Assembly: GCA_018136815.1 (NCBI GenBank)
Contig: CM030931.1
Span: forward strand, 8,544,557 to 8,608,556
Length of the DNA: 64,000 bases
DNA from: Isochrysis galbana
Lineage: Eukaryota; Haptophyta; Isochrysidales; Isochrysidaceae
Reading direction: 5' to 3'
Position 1 is the stretch's first letter; each line of letters begins with the position of its first letter. The position numbers were made by a program, and so were the translations under genes. Below, in pieces: positions 33,293 to 42,842 of the stretch. A model generated the notes under the pieces. That model had not been told where the DNA came from and did no database searches. It saw only the letters and a list, made by a program, of their open reading frames with translations.

Positions 33293-33483
33293 CCCTAGAT
33301 GGGAAATACGGTGCTGGGGCCCGCAAATACAGCCAAATACATATGTATTTGGCCTCCGGCCAAATACATTTCAAATACATTCGAGGCCTACAACCCAGGA
33401 CGCGCTTCAAATACAGCCAAATACATATGTATTTGGCCTCTGGCCAAATACGGTGAATACGAATACGTATTTCCCATCTAGGG
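33293..33483. mobile_element. Palindrome-rich MITE with 18-bp inverted ends
   Basis: The ends CCCTAGATGGGAAATACG (33293-33310) and CGTATTTCCCATCTAGGG (33466-33483) are exact inverted copies. CTTCAA on both sides is a likely 6-bp target duplication. Inside are two copies of the perfect palindrome CCAAATACATATGTATTTGG, each with flanking GCC. A related fragment lies at 56675-56812. No coding capacity. Confidence 0.75.
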
Positions 33484-34460
33484 CTTCAACCCCAGCACAT
33501 CATGGTCGGCGATCGGCGATTTTCGTCGCTGATCTCCACAACGATTGCACAACGCTCGACGCCGCAGCCCAAGCATTGCCACACGGGAGAGTTGGGGTTG
33601 CTCTCGTCGATGATGCGGACGCACTTCCAAACTGGAACTGGATCGGTGCGCTTGGCGCTTGGCGCGATGAGTGCTCTGAGTCTGAGTGCGCCTTTCCGTC
33701 CTTGCACCTCAGGGTGGCTCAGGCCTGCACGCCTGTGGAGCGTGTGGGGAGTGTGTTGAAGAGGTCGGTCCATTGGGCGTGGCCGCGGTAGCGAGCGCGG
33801 GCGCGGGGCGCGGGCTCGGGTGCAGCACGATTGCCCCGTCCAGTGGCTGCGGCTGCGGTGGTTGTGGTTGTGGTGTTGTGGTTGTGGTTGCGCAGCGGCT
33901 CCAGGAACCAGGAACAATAGCAATAGCCGAGTGTCGGAGCGAAGCTCGTTTCCTCATTGGAAACGAGCCGCGGAGGCGCACCGGCGGCTAGCGCGGCGCA
34001 CGGTCCATCCGGGGAGCCCGGAACGGGCTCATCGGAAGAACGGGGAGGGCAAATGACGGGCATGAGAGATGGACGGGAGAGTGGCACGGAACGCGAACCG
34101 GAGGGTCGGAGGATGTAAGAAAGGGCGCGGCGAGCAGTTACCGCTTACTTGGGACTCGTAGGGACTCGTAGACTCGAAAGGACGACTCGGAAGACTCGGG
34201 GCTTGGGGGTACTCAGGGGCTGCAGGTCACCAACAGGCGATACAATGGCTCAAAAACCACACAAATCAACACTCTGCACTCAAACATTCACGGTGACAGG
34301 CCGGAAACATACATTAAACGAACCCCCTCTGGTGAGCAGATTCAGGAGTGCCCACCAGAAAAAGAAGAGAGAGAGAGAGAGAGCGAGGGAACGAGGGCTC
34401 GGGGGTCAAAACACAATTCGGACTCCGTTTTGGACTACAGAGTAAAATCCAGTGCCCTCG
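33484..34460. other. Spacer; possible short zinc-finger-like frame, otherwise nothing
   Basis: On the minus strand at about 33650-33486 a short frame reads PVPVWKCVRIIDES and VWQCLGCGVERC. This loosely resembles a BED-type zinc finger, but it is too short to call. The GTGGTTGTGGTTGTGGTGTT microsatellite sits at about 33850-33895. Confidence 0.35.
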
Positions 34461-35440
34461 CGAGTCCTGCCTCGAGTCTCGCGAGGCAGCGCCGAAGGAC
34501 GCTGAAGGAAGCGCTGCGGGACAGCGCTGAAGGACGCAGAAGGACACTGAAGGACGCTGCAAGACGCGCTGCGGGACATCGCTGACGGACAGGGGGGGGG
34601 CGCTGAGAGACACTGGGAGACGCTGAGGGACGCTGGGGAACGCTGAGGGACGCGCTGGGGGACTTTCGCGCGGGGGGTTGAGGGAAGAGAAGACGGCGCC
34701 TCAACGCGGGGACGCGGAAGAGAGCCGCCGTCTCGGCGCGCGGAGGGGGGGGAAGCGGCGGAGGAGGGGAAGGAAATCTGCGGAGGGGGGGGGAAGGGCC
34801 GCCGTCTCGGCGCGCGGAGGGGGGAAGGGCCGCCGTCTCGGCGCGCGGAGGGGGGGGGACCGCGCGGAGGGGGGGGAAGGGAACGGCGGAGGGGGGGAAC
34901 AGCGGAGGGGAAGGGGAGGAGCGGAGGGGGGGGGAGGGGAGGAGCGGAGGGGGGGAAGGGGGAGCGAAAGGGGGGGGGGGGAGAAACTGCCGAGGGGGGT
35001 GAGATCGCAACACTGACCCAATCATCCCTCACATTCAGGTATTTTTCCCGGCCTGGCCCGGGAAAATCAGGGAGTGGAGAGAGGGGAGGGAGGAGAGTTG
35101 CGGAAGGGGGGGGAACCGCGGAGGGGGGAATCACAATACTGACCCAATCCTCCCTCACATTCACGTATTTTTCCCGGCCTGGCCCGAGAAAATCAGGGAA
35201 TGGAGAGAGGGGAAGGAGGACTGCAGAGGGGGGGTGAAAACACAGTACTGACCCAACTTTCCCTCACATTCACGTGTCTTTCCCGGCTTGCCCCGGGAAA
35301 CGCATGGAATAGAGAAGGGAAACGCAGAGAATGGAGAGAGGGGGGAGGGGAACTGCAGAGGGGGGATGGAACTGCAGAAGGGGGAGGGAACTGCAGAAGG
35401 GGAGGGAACTGCAGAAGGGGGGGGGGCAGTTCTGTTACCT
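34461..35440. repeat. Purine-rich tandem-repeat block
   Basis: Three textures in a row. 34470-34670 is degenerate repeats of GGACGCTGA-like units. 34680-35010 is G/A with repeated GGCGCGCGGAGGGGGG. 35012-35330 is three tandem units starting ACTGACCCAA at 35012, 35138 and 35247 (periods 126 and 109) that each contain TCCCTCACATTCA and a CCCGGGAAA-type palindrome. The strong purine bias of one strand keeps long Pro/Ser-rich frames open on the other; I do not regard these as genes. Confidence 0.75.
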
Positions 35441-36312
35441 GCATCTCTTACCTTAAACGCGTGGACAATTACCGTAACGGTAAAAATAAAACTCAAATCT
35501 TCGAATTTCGAGACGAAAATCGGCGAACCAGGACTGGAGCCCACGGAGAATCCGAATCGGCACGCCTTGCGTGACCACGACGAACATAGAAGACGATATA
35601 TAACGAAGAAGGAGCGCGCTCATGCCGAAATATTCACGCCGAGAGGCCTGAATACAACACCGAGGCACTCGACAATGATAACAGGTGGAGGGGGAAGTTG
35701 TTGTCGTTGTCGTCCTCCGAGTCCGAGACGATGACGCGGGGGGCTTGCGCCGCAGAGCGCGAGGCGCGCGCGGGGCGGGGTTGCGGGGTTGGGGTAGTTG
35801 GTGATCGAGCTCATGATGGATAGATGATGGGGTTTGTTTGGTACTATATTAACTACAGTACTTTAGCACCAAAGACCAAAGAGCCCGAAATGCACTACTA
35901 CTATGTAACATAGTAGCACCGGTGCGCTACTACTATATAACAAACATAGTAGCAATTTTCCACTACTAGGTTCGACTGTAGTAGACCAAATCTCAACCTA
36001 TTCACTATTCACAGCCTTAGGGCAGGATCCGTCCGGGTGTCCGGGTGGAGGAAGAGCCTGTCGATAATCGATTTTCTTTCGTCGTACCCGGCGGTTGGGG
36101 GTGCCTGGCTAGCCTCGCTGGCCTAGCAGGGAAACACGTGTTTACCGTGTTTCTACAAAAGCCAAACACAGCCGTGTTTTTAGGGCCCGGCCAAAATCCA
36201 AAATACAAAATATGTAATTATTTAGGAACATATTTGGGCCAGTTTTTGTGAGCGAGCTATTTTTACCTATTTCTACATATTTGGGCGAGTCAGAGCCCCC
36301 CCCCCCCCGCCG
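35441..36312. other. Spacer with small hairpins; no gene seen
   Basis: At about 35895-35960 are inverted repeats of CTACTATGT around TA, recurring as CTACTACTATATAAC...ATAGTAG; they would form cruciforms. At about 36135-36240 lies an AT-rich stretch with CGTGTTTACCGTGTTT and CCAAAATCCAAAATACAAAA, in style related to the 33.3-kb MITE but not alignable by eye. Confidence 0.4.
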
Positions 36313-36505
36313 CCCAGCCTCCACACTCCGAACCAGGCCTTAGGTAGGGCACCAGGGCCGGACCCCTGAAACCGAAGACCAAGGAATGAAGGGGGGCAGG
36401 GAAAGAGGTGGAGGGAGGGAATTTAAGGGCGGTGTGAGTAGAGAGGGGATACCCAGGCAATGGTAGGTGTGTAGCCCAGAATCTTCAGATGTTTTTTTTT
36501 AGATT
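36313..36505 (+). repeat. Hairpin/T-run element (copy 3)
   Basis: The longest matching copy with 14830-15013: CCACACTCCGAACCAGGCCT, GGTAGGGCACC, GGACCCCTGAAACCGAAGAC, purine block, GTAGGTGTGTAGCCCAGAAT, then CTTCAGATGTTTTTTTTT. The hairpin ATC-TTCA-GAT precedes the T run. Confidence 0.7.
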
Positions 36506-36524
36506 CTGCCTAATATACCCATTT

Positions 36525-36628
36525 CCAGTAGCATATCCTAAGATCTCGCGATAAAACCTCAATCTTGACTTAGTGAATTTTCACCCTTAGAAGTTAAAAT
36601 AAGCCCTGTTTGACCGCCCTACAAAACC
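36525..36628 (+). repeat. Dispersed repeat, second copy of the 4798-4891 family
   Basis: Shares CTCGCGATAAAACCTCAATC, TTCACCCTTAGAAGTTAAAA and TTGACCGCCCTAC with the 4.8-kb copy. It directly follows the hairpin/T-run element. Confidence 0.65.
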
Positions 36629-36965
36629 AGCCGTTTTAAACGATTTTTTCTGTTTTTCTTGGGCTGTTGGACTGTTTTTCACATGTAGGGTGACCGGGGA
36701 GGGGGTGTCTGCGATCTACGATGGAGTGAGAGTGAGGGGGTCACGAGGCCCGATGCCCCCATTGACCATTGACCCCCACTTAACACTTAATATAAAAGTA
36801 TGTTGACGCTAACTAATAACTAACTATACCCTAATATTTGTTAGCCAAAGAAGTTAACCAGGCTCTAGGTACCCAGAAGTAGAGCGCACACACATATCGT
36901 GAAGCAAGGGGCAAGGGGCGACGAGCAGCAGACAGCAGACGGCGTCGTTCCACGATTCTGAATGG

Positions 36966-37460
36966 ATGAGGGTTAGAAGTTATAGTGGTATCGCCGGCTC
37001 ATCTTGGACAGAAACGAGGGGCGGGCGGGCGGCGCTGCGGCGCCATTGGCGTCGAGCCTCGTCTGCCTGGATGGCTTGGCGGGAGGGGGCGGGTACCGGC
37101 TGCGCTCGTCACACCGTATCGGAGGCGGCTGACCACAGCAAGTTAGTTCTAACGCAGTCACCAGTGCTGCTGCCATGGGGCGATGTGCGCACGCCGCAGC
37201 CGCGTGAGCCAGTCCCCCAGCTAACGCAGCTTGCCCTCGACTGCATGGCTCGAAGACCAGAGCTTATCGTCGACCTCAGCGGCACAGACGAGCACCTGGC
37301 CGTCGGTCTGCTCGGCCGCATCATGCGCGCTGGCCGGCTGGACTTTCGCCTAGCATGCGTCTTCAGGAATGCAGGGCATGAGGCCATCCGTGAAGCCATC
37401 GATGCTCTGGATCTCATTGCTGCTGTTCCAACGCACAACACATTGACACGCCATAGGTGA
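36966..37460 (+). CDS. Hypothetical protein, faint STAS-like C-terminal half
   Basis: An ATG-started frame of 164 residues. The first 80 are Arg/Ala-rich and unremarkable. The second half reads PELIVDLSGTDEHLAVGLLG then RIMRAGRLDFRLACVFRNAG and IREAIDALDLIAAVPTHNT. The strand-DLSG-helix-strand-helix order and the final D-L-I-A-V-P-T-x-x are reminiscent of STAS domains (anti-sigma-antagonist/sulfate-transporter fold), but the match is weak and by eye only. It lies between repeats with no gene neighbour on the same strand. It could be an exon of a larger gene or a chance frame. Confidence 0.4.
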   Translation: MRVRSYSGIAGSSWTETRGGRAALRRHWRRASSAWMAWREGAGTGCARHTVSEAADHSKLVLTQSPVLLPWGDVRTPQPREPVPQLTQLALDCMARRPELIVDLSGTDEHLAVGLLGRIMRAGRLDFRLACVFRNAGHEAIREAIDALDLIAAVPTHNTLTRHR

Positions 37461-37680
37461 TAGGGGCTCTTTTTAGAGCGCCAGGCTCCTTCGCGCGTGT
37501 TGTAGATAACAATTGGGTCAGGTATGTGTACGTGTCTGGTAAGAGGGTAGGGTGTCAGGATATCTTCACCACACATCATGCTCACACTCAAATATAACGA
37601 GGGGTGGAGAATTCGGTGGTGAACGCAAAATTTACGCTAGAGATCTGGTAGAAAATAATGAATTAACCAATCGAAAACAA

Positions 37681-37740
37681 AACCCTTGAAGGTTCAGGCT
37701 ACTACTGCTAGCTCCGGGGGACCCACCGCACTCACGGTGC
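37681..37740 (-). repeat. Hairpin/T-run element end, minus orientation (copy 5)
   Basis: On the minus strand: CACCGTGAGTGCGGTGGGTC, GCTAGCAGTAGTAGCCTGAA, then CCTTCAAGGGTTTTG. Aligns with 21308-21370 (-) and with 47290-47345 (+). The hairpin is AACC...GGTT here instead of ATC...GAT, a compensated change. Confidence 0.6.
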
Positions 37741-37817
37741 TGCCTTACGCAAAGGTCCAAGGTGAAGGTGAAGGTCGAGAGGCTGCAACCTCAGGTTTGG
37801 TTGTTTTTGTGACAAAA

Positions 37818-38838
37818 AAATCTTCTTAAAATTCCCCGCTACATGTGCGGCGTGAGGCAGAGTGCTATTGAATCTCCCTACTACCCAACCTTAACCCCCG
37901 TCAACCCCCTTCCCCTTCCCCAGTTCTCTCTTTAGCGGAGAAGCAGGTTCCAGCGGAGAAGCAGGTTCCGGGGAGGGGGAGGCCGCGCGCGCTGCTTCGG
38001 CCGGGAGTCGGAGAGAAGGGGGCGGGAGACGGTGGCTCCTCCTTTGCTCTAACTTGGGCTCGCGTTTCCCTTCCTCATATCTCGTAAGATCTTCCTTGAC
38101 ATTTGCTGAGGTTCTTACTAGAGAGGTTTTTTAGCTACCCTAGGTAATGTGTCGTAAGTCGTAAGTCCAAGCCTCTCGCCGCCTGCAAGAGGTCCTTCGA
38201 TGTTTCTAGGTTGAAATCTTTGTCCACCGTGTAAAGGGGGCTTATCATCTTCCGAATATGTTTGTTGCTTGGGGCGTGTAGCCCCATCTTCTCTCGTTGT
38301 TTTTTTAGCCTTTGAAAGACACCGACCATCGCCGTTACTAATAGGTGGTATCTCGCAAAAATTGCTTTTAAGATCGACCTAACGGACCTACCGTCCGCGT
38401 TGCCATACTGAACGTTGTAAAAGTCCGTTAAGATATATCTCCACGCCAGGATACCTAAGTGTCCCGAGGAGTAAGGGTGAGGTCTGTCTACTTGGTAACA
38501 AAAAAGACGTTGGGCTGCTTCCGAGCCCGGCCTAAGCTCCTAAGGTCAATCCCTAAAAGACCTTCTATGAATTCGAAGATGGGCTCCGTCGCGATGCATA
38601 GGGCTATATGGGTGGAGCTCTCGGGGGCTATACCGCAAAAGCGGCATGTCGGATCGTCTGCGAATCTATTCGCCGTGGCTATTCTCCTATGTAGAATGTG
38701 CTTGAAGTGCATATACGAGTCCCTTGGAGTTAGAAAGTTGTACTTGTATAGCTGCGATATTTGTTCCCATTTTCCGGAGAGGACCGGTAGTCTTTTTTCC
38801 CATCTCAAAGTGGATTTCTGCTTCTTCGTTTTTCTCAT
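37818..38838 (-). mobile_element. LINE ORF2 C-terminal end and 3' UTR with T-run tail (copy D)
   Basis: From 38838 leftward the frame encodes a basic stretch (KWEQISQLYKYNFLTPRDSY), HFKHILHRRIATANRFAD, the zinc motif CRFCGIAPESSTHIALC (C-x2-C-x8-H-x3-C), then after one or more frame shifts YILTDFYNVQYGN and MISPLYTVDKDFNLETSKD, with a stop at 38135. A 3' UTR of about 315 bp follows, ending TTTTAAGAAGATTTTTTT at 37818. The zinc-knuckle region after the RT is typical of non-LTR retrotransposons. The RT itself is absent: the copy is cut at 38840 next to a gypsy fragment. The same 3' half is found inverted at 12144-12536. Confidence 0.75.
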
Positions 38839-38855
38839 TGTCCGCGAAATGTCTG

Positions 38856-39446
38856 GACGTCTTCATGCGTCTCATCGTATCTCGTTATGGAGTCCCTCGC
38901 CAACAGCGAACCGACGCAGGCTCGCATCTTTGCTTTCGATTAGTTGACCTAATTCTCAAAGCGACCGGCACGGACTTGAGCACTACTGAAGCCTATCGCC
39001 ACGAAGGCGTAGGGCTAGTGGAAAGAGCTCAACAAACTCTCCTCACGATGACTCGAGTCTCCAATGAAGGCGGCGCCCATTGGGTCGATCGCCTTCCCTT
39101 TCTTCTCATGTCTATGCGAGCGACCGCCGGTCGCGTCGTACCCAAGTCACCCGCGGCTATCTTGTTTGGTCGGGAGCTTCGTCTTCCAGCTCAACTTGCT
39201 GACCCTGCTCCTGTTCTCGAGTTGCTTCCATCTAGGCCTCCGTCCGATGCCGTCACTTACGCCACCGAGCTCAATAAGAAGCTTCTCGAGTCGTGGCGGT
39301 CTGCCCTCGAAAGTACTCAAGAAGCCCAACGTGAATCGATGCGCTCCGCCTCTCAAAAGTCTAAACTCGGTGTCACATTCAAACCAGGAGACAGAGTTTG
39401 TCGTCGAATCCCTGGCCACGCCCTCGCAGGCAATCTCCAAGAGTGA
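38856..39446 (+). pseudogene. Ty3/gypsy integrase fragment
   Basis: The frame reads SRYGVPRQQRTDAGSHLCFR, then GTDLSTTEAYRHEGVGLVER and QQTLLTM: the second half of an integrase core (G-P-x-x-x-x-TD-G-S, YH--G--ER--TL). It continues FGRELRLPAQLADP and FKPGDRVCRRIPGHA, the gypsy integrase C-terminal segment. A homologous segment lies at 53811-54368. The expected catalytic Glu sits in VER. Both ends are broken: on the left it abuts the LINE copy, on the right it stops at 39446 just after the GDRV motif. Confidence 0.85.
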
Positions 39447-41276
39447 GATCAGCCTTGCTCTGACACTCATGGATATGTGGTTCTCCCATGACATTGAGCT
39501 TTACTAAGTGGTAGTCGCTACCCCATCGCAAATTGTATCTATGTTCTTTGTCCACTAGAATGTGCCCTAAATCGTGTGCGTCCGGGTCTTCCTTGGGGGC
39601 TAGCTCATGTCTCATGTTCTCCCGGAGCTAGAGGAGGAGACACCGCCTTCTTTCTAAGAAGATCTAATAAAATAATTAATGTTATATCCTAGCCAACCCC
39701 ACTAGCCACTAGCCACTAGCCACTACAATAACTGTCTGTAAAGACTCAGTGGCTCTCCACGGAGGAGCTGCACGCGCTCCACCTGGCCTTGAGCGACCCG
39801 CGCGTCCGGTGCCATTACCGGACGCTGCTGCTTCCCGAGGACGTCGACCTGCTCGAGTCGTCGTCGTCGTCGGCGACGGCGGCGGTGCTGTGCCTTTGCT
39901 CAGTCGGCCGCGGCGGGGCTGCTTGGCGCGGGGTCGCGCGAGGAGCGTGTGTGCGCTCGCTCGGTCGCAGGCTGCACTCGCTGCGCAAGCCTCCCACGGT
40001 GCGCGTGGTGGTGGACGCGCGTGCTCTGGGGCTTGGGAGCGCGTCGCGCGCGATTGGCGTCGAGTCGCCCGATGGCGCAGGAGGAAAAGGGGAGAACTAG
40101 ATCATCGGGGACAGGCTCTCACGCCGCCTCCCCCTGAAACCTGAAAACCCCGTGATCCGAGCCCCGAAGTAGCGCACGAGGGACGCGCCGCAAGGCAGGA
40201 GAAGGGGGTGATGAGGGAGCGGGCGTTGCTGCAAGCTAGGGAGTCAGGGCCGCGCGCGGAGCGAGAATGTTAAGAGGTTTTTTACCCCTTGGCGGCCCCT
40301 CTGCTCGCGCCTGTTGGCTTTCCTGTGCCTCTTGGAGTCCTGGGGTCCTCACGTCCCCACGTCCCACGTGGTATCTATGTATCTATCTGCCTGCCGACCC
40401 GGGGGGCAGAAGAGAGGTTGGATCAATAGGCTGGCTACCGAGGGCCAGGGCGCGCGAACGAGGCGTGCTTGTCAAGAAAGGTTTGGGTTAGTGCGGCAAT
40501 AGAGGTATTGGGCGCCCGAGCTGCATGTGGCCTACGACGGCATGTCGGGAGAGCTAGGCGGTTCCTCCTCCTCCCCCACGGCAGGGGAGGTGTGGAGAGA
40601 GGCAGAAGCTTGTGCTCCCAGTGGAATAACCAAGTAGTAGTATAAACTTGAGGAATCACGTTGCAAGGTGGGTGGGCATGCATGTGCGATACAACCATAA
40701 TATGGAAAGATGAAAAAACGGGGCAATCTAACCGATGCCCGGCTTCACTACCTCTTCCAAGACAATATTTCAAGGCACAAGACGACCATTGTCCCTACCT
40801 GATGGTGCCCGACACATTTTAATGTGCACGAGGACGGTGCAGCGCGAATAGGCATCGAGCCTGCGCGAGACATTCCACGAGAGAAGCAAGAGGATGCGAG
40901 ATGAGCATCGTTGATGTTCAGGACCTCGAAAATTGACGAGTGCACGGATGATGGGATTTTGGCTGCTGTCCATGTCGAATATATGCCAATCGAGCCGAAG
41001 TATCAATGTACACCCTGTGGCGAAAGCGAGGCTGAGGGGAAGTCTGCACGTACAATAGTTACAGCAAATAGACTTCCGCCTGCTTGAGAGGCTACCGGCA
41101 AGGTGCGTGCACGAACAATCCTCGAGGAGGGGGCGGATGGGCTCCGATCACAACATGCGCTACACCCTTGTGTTGGGCTTGACCAACCTTGGCAGCGCCG
41201 GTGGTGAGCATATCTCGCGCACATCCAAAAGCTGCCAACAGCGTGCTCGTCATGAGTGGCTCCTCGGACAGAGAAT
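39447..41276. other. Spacer with one possible short coding stretch (39732-40100)
   Basis: A plus-strand frame from 39732 reads KTQWLSTEELHALHLALSDP then RVRCHYRTLLLPEDVDLLES, which looks protein-like. It has no upstream ATG nearby and drifts into Ala/Arg-rich low complexity before a stop at 40100. It may be an exon or a gene fragment. A T-run terminus like the LINE 3' ends (GAGAATGTTAAGAGGTTTTTT) is at 40262-40282. The rest shows nothing supportable. Confidence 0.35.
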
Positions 41277-42842
41277 TTATTTAGTAGTAGATAATTTTGG
41301 AGGTGCGATCGCAGGGCTTTCGTCTGTCGTGGACGCGCTGCTGCATGCAGTCTCAGACCGGCCAGCCATGGCCGGTATTCTCCTGGCCCCAGGTGAGTTT
41401 AGCTCGCTGTGAATAGGCAGCATGGCATCTAGTCTGCTGTCTGGCACTATCGCCTTTTCTCCCGTCCCCCGCAGCGAGGCTGGCCGGCGACGGCCGCTTC
41501 CGAGACTAGGCCTCCTCCGATGCCGGTCGCCCACCGACCGCACTTGTATTTCAATCGTGTCGCAGAAGCTTCCCAAGGGATGATCGGCGAAGTCCATGCC
41601 GAAGGGCTCGACCAATACTGAACCCAATACGATCAACATGTTGACGATAAGCATCATTGTCGCCATGAGCACCGGTAAGGTCCACTTCAAGTAGCCGGCC
41701 CATGAGAGCGGCAGCAGCGTGAAGTAGGCAAAAACAAATAACGCGATGAATCCGTCATACGAGTGCGGTAGGCCGGTGGCACGCACACGGATGGCGCCCC
41801 CGATGGAGACTGCAAGCTCGGTGATTGCTTGATCAAGGGCTAGGAAGGCTGCGGATCTTGCGGGATCGGAGCGCGAGATTGTAACTCCCTCCTCTGTGCT
41901 GAACGACTCTGCAATGGCAGCTCGCAGCACGTCGAGCGCGTAATAGGGCTGCCACCCACGAAAGGCTGTCATGTCTTCCAGCTCATCGAAATCGAGCACG
42001 CCGCGCTCAACGAGCGCGCCCCCCGCCTCATCCTCATGAGCGAGGCAGTTCCCTCGGAGTTGCGCTTTGCACGCACAGGCAAAGACGATGACGAAGTTCG
42101 AAAGCCGCTCCGATAAGTCTGGATCAGCGATCCACCGCTTATTCTTCTGGGCCAGCTCGATGGCCCCAAAGATGAGCCGCCCCCAGAGCACGCGACCTTC
42201 CCACCAGCGGTCATAACAACGGTTCGTGCGGAAAACTAGCGCAAACGCGAGCAGCTGACCAATCAGCCAATGTGCCTTGTCACCTTGAGAGATCCAATCC
42301 AGCCAAGAACTCGCAAAGCACTCCGGCTCGTTTTGCCACCCCAACCATCCAAGCTCATTGATGCTCTCCTCACGCAGCGCGGCGCACGCGTCGCTACTCT
42401 CCGCTGCTGAGTGCTCAAGCTGTGTCACAATAAGGATGCAGCAGATGGACCATAGGATGACTGCAGAAAGCGACCAGATAAAGAGTTGCCTGTAGAGCCA
42501 AAGCATCGAGCAAATTGAGTAGATCGTGGTGGTTCTCTTCTTGTGCATCGAGTGCCGGATCACGTTGTTGTTTTTGGTGGTGGACGCCAGCAGCTTCATC
42601 TTCTCGGAGGGTCTGCCGCCACGCCCACTGAGCGAGAGGGAGACCTTAGAGATCTCTGGCTCGAGCTCGAGGCCGGCACCTATGGTGTCTCGCAGCTTCA
42701 GGCTACGTAGTGACAAATTGTGTCGCGAGGGCTCGTTGAAGGAGGGCGGGCAAGGCGGCGCAGTCATTGGCCTATCTCGCTGCTCCTCAGAGCCCTCAGC
42801 GTCCGTCTGGTGCAAGGAAGTGGGCTGCTGACTCGCCACCAT
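41277..42842 (-). CDS. Bestrophin-family anion channel, second gene
   Basis: Single exon, 521 residues from ATG at 42842 (context GGCCATGG). An open frame continues upstream to 43340, but that part is Ser/Pro/Leu low complexity in GA-rich DNA and is probably 5' UTR. The first 95 residues are polar; helix 1 is about 119-140. Then FRTNRCYDRWWEGRVLWGRL (204 on), IRVRATGLPHSYDGFIALFV, two more helices (about 374-410) and EPFGMDFADHPLGSFCDTIE (412 on), the classic bestrophin ending. It is distinct from the gene at 30.9 kb, with the RWWEGR and EPFG-D-D-PL pattern shared with animal and plant bestrophins. A polar tail of about 90 residues follows; a GTGCGG at the tail start could be a splice donor, but read-through to 41277 is open. 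Role: Cl-/HCO3- conductance, membrane unknown. Confidence 0.9.
   Translation of the reverse strand: MVASQQPTSLHQTDAEGSEEQRDRPMTAPPCPPSFNEPSRHNLSLRSLKLRDTIGAGLELEPEISKVSLSLSGRGGRPSEKMKLLASTTKNNNVIRHSMHKKRTTTIYSICSMLWLYRQLFIWSLSAVILWSICCILIVTQLEHSAAESSDACAALREESINELGWLGWQNEPECFASSWLDWISQGDKAHWLIGQLLAFALVFRTNRCYDRWWEGRVLWGRLIFGAIELAQKNKRWIADPDLSERLSNFVIVFACACKAQLRGNCLAHEDEAGGALVERGVLDFDELEDMTAFRGWQPYYALDVLRAAIAESFSTEEGVTISRSDPARSAAFLALDQAITELAVSIGGAIRVRATGLPHSYDGFIALFVFAYFTLLPLSWAGYLKWTLPVLMATMMLIVNMLIVLGSVLVEPFGMDFADHPLGSFCDTIEIQVRSVGDRHRRRPSLGSGRRRPASLRGTGEKAIVPDSRLDAMLPIHSELNSPGARRIPAMAGRSETACSSASTTDESPAIAPPKLSTTK

Noticed and set aside
34406-35164. 252-codon Ser/Pro frame on the minus strand
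   Set aside because: Lies wholly in purine-rich tandem repeats; frame openness follows from composition.
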